A DNA stretch of 64,000 nt from Leuctra nigra (taxonomy: Eukaryota > Arthropoda > Insecta > Plecoptera > Leuctridae), in contig OW203762.1 of assembly GCA_934045905.1 (NCBI GenBank), positions 25,762,345 to 25,826,344 of the forward strand. Direction: 5' to 3'. Below, one piece after another: positions 30,101 to 39,800 of this stretch (position 1 is its first letter; each line of letters starts with the position of its first letter). The translations under genes were made by a program, and so were the position numbers. The notes under the pieces were generated by a model. That model was not told the origin of the DNA, made no database searches, and saw only the letters and a list, made by a program, of their open reading frames with translations.

Positions 30101-32094
30101 AATAATAATGTTACTTGTGGTGATTCGTTGCAAAATATGATGCGGAGAACTGAATTGATTCTTCTACTAGGCAGTTGAATTGAACTTTGTATCAACTGTA
30201 CTAATCATTGTAGTATAAATTAATTCTAACACTACCTACACTTGTGCAGACAAGCAACAGTAAAATGGCGATTTCGTGAATGCTAGCAGAGCAGAACTGA
30301 AACTGATGCGATGCAAGCAAAGAGAATGAACTGATGAAGAAGGAAGTAGGAACGAGAAACCGGAAGAATCAAAAGAAAGGGAAGAAGGGAAGGCTCGCTT
30401 GTGGCCGATGCACGCAACTTGAGCGCCACTTGCCGACATGTTGCTGCACGGCGGGAAATAAACCAAAATTCAAACGTTTCAAAGTGCAGTTCAATATCAT
30501 GTTCGAGATTATTTAGTTCAGTTCAGTTTCAGTTTATTTTTCCTGATAATACAGTATACAAAAGTACGTGTAAATACACTAAGAAAACGCTCTGTGTACT
30601 GCGTTGATAAGCGAGCCTTCGTATTGTATGCGATTTGATATGCGTTTGCATTTTGCAAAGCAAGTCTCTTACTCTACAGGCCTTGGATGGACCTGAAGCA
30701 TCAAGATAGCACTGATATAATAATTGAAATTATTGGCATAAATTTGCAAATATTTCAAGATTATAGAACAAAATGTCCTTAAAATGAAGATTTCTTTTGA
30801 AGATAACGACAAATTAGTCTGAAAATTGGCGAAATTCCTAAAAAGCTGGTCCCAATGATTTAAGTTGATCGGTCCACCGGTCCTAGTTGAAATTTTAAAA
30901 AAATAATCACAAGATAGATGATTTAAAATTTTAACCTATAAGAGGATTTGGCTGAAACTTTGTGAGATTGGGGACAATGCTGGTTGCAATGACTTTGCAA
31001 AATTTAAAAAAATATGAAAATGTTTTGGGTTGGATTTTTGGTTTAACCAATCGAAAGATAATTTTTTAAAAATGTGAACCAATCACAGGATTCCGTTCAA
31101 AAATGATCCCAGAGACCGCATAGATGACGTTTATGTATTTATTAGTAAATAAATTTATTAGGTAGTATAAATTTATAAATTTAAATATAAATATATTTAT
31201 AAATTTAAATATAAATATATTTATAAATATAAATTTATAAATTTAAATATAAATATATTTATAAATATAAATTTATAAATTTATTAGTAATAAATTTATT
31301 AGTAAATATATCTTACAAGCGAGATGGTAGTAGTGTACCTTCTCTGTGGCAAGGAAGACAATACAATACAATACAATTGACAATATACATTGTGATATCA
31401 AAATTTTCCCTTAATTTAACTTAATGTCTACCTTAACTTATACAGCAATAATTCGTCGTAACTTTATATCTTAAAATTATATGTGTGCAAAATTTGAGAT
31501 CGATTGGTTGTGCGGTTTGACCTGGGCAGAACTGACATAAAAAAAGTGCCATAAGAGTCCCATGGTGACGCTTGCTACGCTCGCTTAACAAGCATATTAT
31601 GACCCATTAGGCTTTATGCCTTGTTTGGGTATTTGGAAACATCAACATTTTACAAATAGGTACCAATAATACTCGGTTTAAATTTAGGAGAACAATTTTT
31701 TGAATAAATTATACATTACATATTGTTGTCTACAATAGGATACGTGAATATCCAGGAATCGAGGAATGTATTGGTGTTTCGACCCTGGGGGGGGGGGGGG
31801 GGGAGGGTGAGGGGATGGAATGAATCTAAGGGATTCAAATGCACCATGCAATTCATTCAGAGGTATATTATAGTTAAACAAATGGGTTTCAAATTTTAAC
31901 AACGATCCTGTAGGTATTGGCGTGTTACGATATTTATTTTTAGTTAAAAGAATATATAATACTGTTATTCAGTCCAGTGTGGAAGAAGGTTGCGACATTT
32001 TTCAAATGCCGGCAAGTAGCGACATATTATGGCTTGTACCTTTTATACTCGTAGTTTTTTTTTAATGTATACTTATAAAAATACACCTATTTTT
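30101..32094. other. Non-coding region with AT-rich tandem repeat
   Basis: No gene seen. At 31,135-31,315 a tandem array of TAAATTTATAAATTT and AAATATAAATATATTT blocks has a period of about 40-50 bp. (ACAAT)n occurs near 31,357. A poly-G run of about 16 is at 31,788. A block near 31,077-31,120 (AACCAATCACAGGATTC) is matched in inverted orientation at about 32,765-32,815. Confidence 0.45.
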
Positions 32095-32330
32095 TCCCGC
32101 GGCCGTCCTTCCTGACTGGGGTTATTTCGTGGTTTTCCCTCAGTCGACAGGCAAATGCTGGGAAGGTACCCCACTAATAGGCCACGACCGCCTCCTTCCC
32201 ACCTTCCATCCTTACCCACTCTTCACCATCATCTCCCAATCATCATCATAATCATTCATCCGTCGCCATTAGCCTCGCTGCAGAACAGTGCGACGTTAAG
32301 CCCCAGACAAAAAGAAAAACAAAAGTAAAT
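32095..32330 (+). mobile_element. SINE-like element ending GCGACGTTAAGCC
   Basis: A GC-richer island contains GTGGTTTTCCCTCAGTCGAC, GGCAAATGCTGGGAAGGTAC and GGCCACGACCGCC, and ends AGTGCGACGTTAAGCC followed by an A-rich tail. From memory, these conserved blocks match a repeat family widespread in insect genomes whose tail carries GCGACGTNAAGC. The head and target duplication were not resolved. Confidence 0.6.
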
Positions 32331-32428
32331 AATAGTACCTTGAAGGACACTTTGATTTTTATCACTGTTATCTAAGAGTTGCTTCATGAACTTTAGATAG
32401 TGACTTTATTACATTGCATTGCCATTAC

Positions 32429-32472
32429 CTTAGAGGAATAAGTGGTGCCCACTGCCCACTTATTCCTCTAAG
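32429..32472. repeat. Perfect 17 bp hairpin
   Basis: CTTAGAGGAATAAGTGG is followed by a 10-base loop and its exact reverse complement. Confidence 0.85.
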
Positions 32473-32913
32473 CCATTACTCTTCTTGCAATGAAACATTA
32501 TATTATCTAATCTTGCTGCCTGCATAGTGCATGCTCAATGGAGGACTTTTATTGAGACGATTCAATTAACAACTTTTATCCACTTATGACATGAGTAATA
32601 ATCTAATTTCAGACTCAATACTAAATTGATTTTCAATGTCAATTTAGAACTAGAAAAGCGTCACCACGGTACCCGTATGGAACTTTCTCTGATTTTTTGT
32701 ATTCACTGCCCAGGTCACCGTTCAATCAACCAATCGATCTGAAATTTTGCACACGTACTTATGTAATCCATTAGGTCTCTGGAATAGTTTTTGAACAGAA
32801 TCCTGTGATTGGTTGATAAATGAAAATGGCCTGTAGCCACACACACCACCGTTTGACCTATCAAATGGTCTTCGATAAAACTGATCAAACTCATATTTTG
32901 CATGGTCGACCAA

Positions 32914-32951
<38 letters not shown>

Positions 32952-33841
32952 TATTTTCAGCCCAATCAGTCAAGAACGTATGCTCGTATGCACTTTGAAG
33001 TAATTTTAATACCAATCAGTAATGACTAATGATGTATCGAAATGAATGCTGCTTTTCCACTGCAACTGAATCTTATTTGCTTTATGTACTACCTACCAGA
33101 GTGTATAGATTGCTATTCTTAAGTTTCAGAAGTAAACTGATACTTTTATGTTGATTTAGTGGATCATATTTCAATTCAATATGGATGTATGTTTCTGTGC
33201 GTTTGTTACGGAATTCCTTTTGGAGAATTTGCACGTACCGGTGCTCGCTCATTAACGCGTTACACTGAGCGTTTTCCTAGTTAAATTACACAGCAATATT
33301 GAAATAATATGAGCGTATTATTATTATTACCTATCTTAATTTCTACAACTGTTCGATTTGCGTACTAAAAAATCAAATGAAAATTAACAGCTAATGGAAA
33401 CTCTGGCCGAGTGTAACCATGCAAATTGCGATAACAGGAAGTGCAGCTACCTAATTAGTAATTAGTATTATTACTATAATTAGATAAATAGTTCTACACG
33501 TCCTATGAGGTGTGTAACATTGTTCGACGATGTCTCATGTTATTTCAGCTCGAGACAGACAATATCCGGCATGATTAAAATGGCTCGATTGACGATTTGT
33601 TATCTGATCTCTTGTTTCACTTCACTTGAAATTGGAAGTTCGTAATTGCACTCCAAGTCACATTACATAACTGTTGTCATCAGCACATTTATTCAGCGAA
33701 CGTTATCATAGTTGACAATTAAAAGTAAAGGACAACAAGATAATCAACGGATTATTTTAATATTTTATTAGTGTTGTAATCACAAAGTAATGAAGGACTG
33801 TATGAAATTATGACCGGTTATCTGTCACTGTCAGGTATTGC
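32473..33841. other. Non-coding region downstream of the reductase gene
   Basis: Nothing gene-like seen. A poly-T run of about 30 lies at 32,918-32,948. The inverted partner of the 31,077 block lies near 32,765-32,815. Confidence 0.4.
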
Positions 33842-33884
33842 TTAGAACTCGATGTTGAAAGGGTAGTTTTTGTCATGTTTCCCG
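33842..33884 (-). CDS. Aldo-keto reductase last coding exon
   Basis: After acceptor TATTTCAG it encodes [13 protein letters not shown] and TAA. The YPFN tail is typical of the family's C-terminus. Confidence 0.88.
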
Positions 33885-36800
33885 CTGAAATAAAAAACGA
33901 TACAATTTAAACTCACAGTCTGTTATATTGTAGCTCAATAAATAATTGATAGCAAGGTATACGTACAATCCGAATGGAATGGTCCGATTATTGCAGTTGC
34001 AGGTATCTATAACTTCAATATCCTCCGAGCTCAATTCAAAATTGAAGATGTCAATATTTTCAATCAGTCTTTCTCTCTTGACTGACTTTGGAATAGGGAT
34101 AGTTCCAATTTGAATCTGGAAATTAAATAGGTAGGTACATTATTTTTTTATTGTTAACTTGAATGCGCTGCTTCTCAGTTTCAAATAAAGATAACATTCA
34201 AGTAAATCAATAATGACACATATAAATAATTTTTTTTAAAAAACGTTTATAGCTAACATCAAATTCAAAATTCTTGAATCATTATGTCGGGAAAAATTGC
34301 ATGGAACATGTTTATTTTATACAAACAACTAAAAAATAATAAATAATTTGGTACGTCAGTGTCGTTTTTATTGTTTTAAAATTAGAAATCAATATTGTGA
34401 ATCAATCATTTAAAAACTTGATTCATCGGGAAAAAATTATACAATCTCTTAGATCAGGCAAAATATATATATCAACTTTCTGAAATCTACTTTCTGATTA
34501 TTCTGAAATCTAATGATATTCTCAGTGAATAATTTTTATTTTTAAATTGTCTATACTGTTGTTATTTACCAGGTATTTGAGGGCAACCTGTGCCGGTGTC
34601 TTGCCATGTTTGGCTGCGATTTGTTTGATTTTCGGGTCGTTCAAGACATCTGCCTTGGTGTCCCTGTTGTTTCCTCCTTGGCCCCCAAGTGGACAGTAGG
34701 CAGTGAGACTGATACCGCGCTCAGCACAGAACTTCGTCAGCTTCTTCTGATTCAAGTGGGCGTGACATTCCACCTGAGAAGATCAAGTCTGGACCTCAAT
34801 ATCATGATTGTGGATTTATGTGATTTTTATGAACAATCCAGAAAAAATGTTTTTTTTCTTTTACTTCATATCAAAAAAGAAACTTTAAATTACATTATTT
34901 TGTGGAGTACCTATGCTTCCTTGTCTGGCAATTCATCCTACTACACTAAACTCCGCTTCATGGAGTCTAGAGTCCTAGATAGCATGGGCAGGTATAGGAC
35001 TACCCATACTAAACAAGACTCGAGACTGCATGGAATGAAGTATTTATCCTTGTTGTTATCTTTTGCACCTTCTACTATTTGTACCACAAGAGAGCGCAAT
35101 TCATTCGACCGACATAAAAATTATTCTTTTCTTGAAGGTATTTATAGGTACCTAAGTTTAAAATAGTCAACTTAAAAATAAAAAATGCTCAGCGGGCACA
35201 TACTTAAAAGTGGACTTTTGACAAAACTGTTGAAATCTAACGAACTCAAGAAATGTGTGCTATTTATTTAATCAATATTTTAACGATGTGCAGCGAACAT
35301 AAAATCGCATTTTTGTGATGATAATCTTATCTGACGTCACACAGCTGACCAAAATCTAACTGGGGGACAGCGCTTTCGTAAATAATAAATTAAGTGAATC
35401 ATTCTCTTTCGTGATTTTATTTCTTTATTTTATTTGATACTGACTAAACTATTGAAAAATTGCCTGTCCCCAGCCAAATAAACAAGATTGGTGTGTTACC
35501 ATAGCAACCAAGGTGATGTAACTACTTTATATGATTAGAGCTTCCACTCACCTGATTGTGACAGGACTCACCTGATTGTGACAGGACTCACCTTGTGAAG
35601 GACTCACCTGATTGTGACAGGACTCACCTTGTGAAGGACTCACCTGATTGTGACAGGACTCACATGATTGTGACCAGGACTCACATGATTGTGACGAGGA
35701 TTCACCTGATTGTGACAGGACTCACCTTGTGAAGGACTCACCTGATTGTGACAGGACTCACATGATTGTGACCAGGACTCACATGATTGTGACGAGGATT
35801 CACCTGATTGTGACCAGGACTCACCGATTTGTGAAGGACTCACCTGATTGTGAAGGACTCACCTGATTGTGACCGGGACTCACCTGATTATGAAGGACTC
35901 ACCTGATTGTGACAGGACTCACCTGATTGTGACAGGACTCACCTTGTGAAGGACTCACCTGATTGTGACAGGACTCACATGATTGTGACCAGGACTCACA
36001 TGATTGTGACGAGGATTCACCTGATTGTGACAGGACTCACCTTGTGAAGGACTCACCTGATTGTGACAGGACTCACATGATTGTGACCAGGACTCACATG
36101 ATTGTGACGAGGATTCACCTGATTGTGACCAGGACTCACCGATTTGTGAAGGACTCACCTGATTGTGAAGGACTCACCTGATTGTGACCGGGACTCACCT
36201 GATTATGAAGGACTCACCTGATTGTGACAGGACTCACCTGATTGTTGACGGGCTTGATCGTCGCCACCTCCAAGATCCGCGCGATCTGCTCCGAGTTGAA
36301 GTTAGAGACGCCGATGCTCTTGGCCAAGCCCAGCGTGACACATTGCTCCATGCCCTTGTATGTCTCCGTGATGTCGACATACTCGGTGTCGAACTTGTCT
36401 TCGGACACCATCGGGAAGTTGCCCTTCCCGTCCTTGAAGGCGACCGGCCAGTGGATCAGGTTAGTGCTCGTAACGCCTAACGATCCCAAAATCTACCTGA
36501 AAAACCATCAAAACTATTCTCGTATCACCTAACAGAGTCGCGCTACTGTGTACTATTCTTGCCTGAAAACATCAACCTTAAAGAACCACCCTCCCTCCCC
36601 CTCCAACCACCTCGAAAAACAAATGAAACCCTGCCCTATGCCCCTCCCCTACTGTAGTATTGGATATTTTTCAGCGCGCTTATTTAAAATATAATACAAT
36701 ACTATTTGTAATGTGTATAGCGCAAAATAAAACTGTTTGAGAGGCCTTGAGAACACATATGAAGATTTAATACAGGACTAAGAAACAGTTTATGTCCAGC

Positions 36801-39800
36801 TAATTTGCACAAAAATAGTTTGTCTGATGTTATAATTTGACATAAAAATTACTTCATTTTTTAAAGAGGATCTTTTGAGACGGTGTTTTAAGGAAAGAAA
36901 TTGAAAGAAAAGAAAAGTATTGTGTCTGAATTTCCAACGAAGAATTGGATGATGTTACTCACATAATGCTTATGAGCATTATCTTTATTAGTATCTTTAT
37001 TTGAATGGGTGTTCAGTTTGTTCAGTTTAAAGATACATCTTTATTTGCACTACAAATCGGATTATTTTACTATATACAACAATACCAAAATTATGTCTTC
37101 TAAGTCACCTCAAAGGCTTAAAAGTGGTGGACAGATCGGAATAAAGTCAATGTGCTATAGAAAATACACCTTCCAAATGATTTTTTCCATCTATGAACTT
37201 ATTTTTTCACATATTTTAGCAAACATTTACACTGGCCTTGACAAAAGTGAGTGTATATTTGTTCGAAAATATGTTGACAACAGATTGAAAATCGATAAAA
37301 ACCATTTCAAATATTTATTTTAACACACAACTCATGATATAGGTAGATGAAGGCGTTTGTGTGACAAAAGAATTCTAAATTTGCCATTTGCGATCTAATT
37401 CGACGGAATTTGTGAGATTTGCACAAGTTCTATTACGAAGAACATGCGCTTTTTTCATTTAAAAGAGAATAAAAATAGGTATTGGTTCAATTTTATATGT
37501 CTTTTGCACATGTTTTTTAAGTATAAAAACTAAACGCCTTTTTTAAGGGTATAACCCCATATAAGCCATAAATTGCTTTAAAATTTAAACACTTTTTCAA
37601 TTTATAACCGATTTTCAAAAACTTTTTTCCTTTTTTTTAAAATCCCAATTCCAATCAAGCCAAAGATTTGGCATCAGATTTGAGTTGACTGTGATTGGTC
37701 GTAGATATTTGAGTTGACTGTGATTGGTCGTAGATTTGGCATCCAGGCTAAGCTGACCGATGTAGGGGGTATAAAATATAGGTAGATGTTTTCGGCAAGG
37801 GTAGTAGTAAGCGCTCTGCACGGGAGTGCAGGTATAATGACCCTCATTAGGCGTTACAAGAAGGGTCGCGTTGTAACGGTTTGAATTCGGCGCTGGCGCC
37901 AACGTCAAGTCGTTACCATTAGCCGGCATTTGTACCCATATTTGGAGGGTCGCCTAGAGCAGAAAAGATGTCATGCGCAATGGTCAATGATAGTCGAGTT
38001 CGCGGATCGGCGACCTGAGCTCATTCTCTTTCTCTGACTGACCGTCGTCGACTTCACATCGCCGCGTGAGTAGTGTTTAAATGTAGATTGTAACCACGCT
38101 AAGTTGTAGCGGATATAACGTAGTGCGACTGGTCGTCCAGCCCCTACTTGCAGGTTCAATCTTGAGCTTTGTTAACAGAATCATTATTGTGCCCCTGTGG
38201 CCTACTTGAAATAGAGTAGTTAATGTATTTTGTCGTTGCGTAGTTTTTGTATTGCAATCAAGTGTGGCCACACTTGGATTGTCTCCGCGGAGAGTCAGGC
38301 AGTCAGGGAAAGGGCACCCTTTTCGATCAATAAACCTTTCTAAATTCAACATTGTATTAAGTAAGTCCAGTAATCTTAGAACGTCGTCTGTACGAGTTCT
38401 ATTTATGTAAATGTCCGAAGTAGTTCGGCGAGCATCATATCAAGAAGTGTAAGTAACGAGTTGTTATAATTACTAGTAAAAGTCCGAATCAGTTCGGCAA
38501 GCAACATTGCACTGTCGTTATTTTATAATTGTATTGTATCAGTCTTATTTGCTATTCATTCAATTGCATGTGTTGTGTTGCCTCCAGGCACACAGCTGAT
38601 GAGGTTACGACCTGTGTTGTACACAGAGTCCATTTACGCGAGGAGGTCAAACCCCCGGTAATCTGTTATCTCATTCTGATCATTTGTATGTTGTGTTTAT
38701 TTGACTGTTCATTTATTCCTCACTTGAGGTTATGTAATAAAACCATAATTAATGTCAACTGGACATCACAGCCTTATGTCTTGATAGTCTAGCACCTAGT
38801 TCTGATCCTATTGCTCTCGCTCATGTCGTGTCTCTCTCTTTGTCAACTACCACGAGATCACCCGCCCACACCCATCTCCAGCTGTTGCTAGCCCGGCACT
38901 GGTTATTTCTGCCCGAGGCGACGACGCCGGCGTGGCATTTTGGCGCACACAACGTGGGGCCTGGTGATCAAGACGCGACGTGTGGAGCCCGAACGTTGGC
39001 ATTTTGGTGCTCAAATCCAAAATCGACGTGGGACAACAACGACCTTCAGACGCTTGTGCTTGCTGCGATTACCTCGAGATACGTTTGACCTTCGAGTTAC
39101 GTGAACACGCCGTGAATACTGGTGAGCTGTATCGTTCAGTCATTATTTATCCCTGTTACGTAATCTTTTCATCATGGACGAAGCCGAGTCGTTAGAAGAA
39201 ATTCATGCTTTAAGCGAGCGCCTGCAAACAGCAGTGACCTGTATCTAAAACTTTGATGGTGACGGACACATTTTTGGAAATACAGCCTACTATTTCCTGT
39301 GAGATCCGCGAAGTCGAAACTCGTGGCGCAGAAGATAGAAGACGAGGTATTCTTAGTGTACGACACTGCAGAGATCTTAGTTTGTGACCATGGTCCTGAG
39401 TTCATAGGAGCTCCTTGGAAGAAGATGGCTCAAGAGTCCAGACTACCATAGTACTCTTCACTACAACGACAAACGTCATCCACAAGCGAACCCGACGGAA
39501 CGCGCTAATTGTACTGTTCTAGGTATGCTGAGATCATACATCACCGACAATCATATGCTATGGGACAAGAATGTGCCGAAAATAGGTTGTGCCCTACGTA
39601 CAGCAGTGAACGAAGTAACTGGCTAGACACATGCATACGTTAACTTTGGGTCGTGAAATAATTCTGTGTGGTATAGACCACCGACGCTATCGATATGGCG
39701 ATTATTATTGTCGCGGACAATGTTGACAAGATGCAAGGACTAAAATCTATTTTTACAGATATTCGCGCTCGTTTGAAACGCGCCCTCAGCAAAACGCCGT

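Noticed and set aside
35640..36158. Minus-strand repetitive frames of 67 codons in the minisatellite
   Set aside because: They arise from the repeat unit's lack of stops in one frame and copy the array structure; no start context or family.
22040..36240. Regularly spaced repeats considered as CRISPR arrays
   Set aside because: The DNA is eukaryotic, the spacing is that of satellite or minisatellite units, spacers are not unique and no cas genes exist.
37615..37929. Minus-strand 104-codon frame
   Set aside because: It crosses the border of the LTR element and contains a local duplication; no motif.
38529..38792. 87-codon frame in both LTRs
   Set aside because: Lies within LTR sequence and appears only because both LTRs are the same; no protein similarity.
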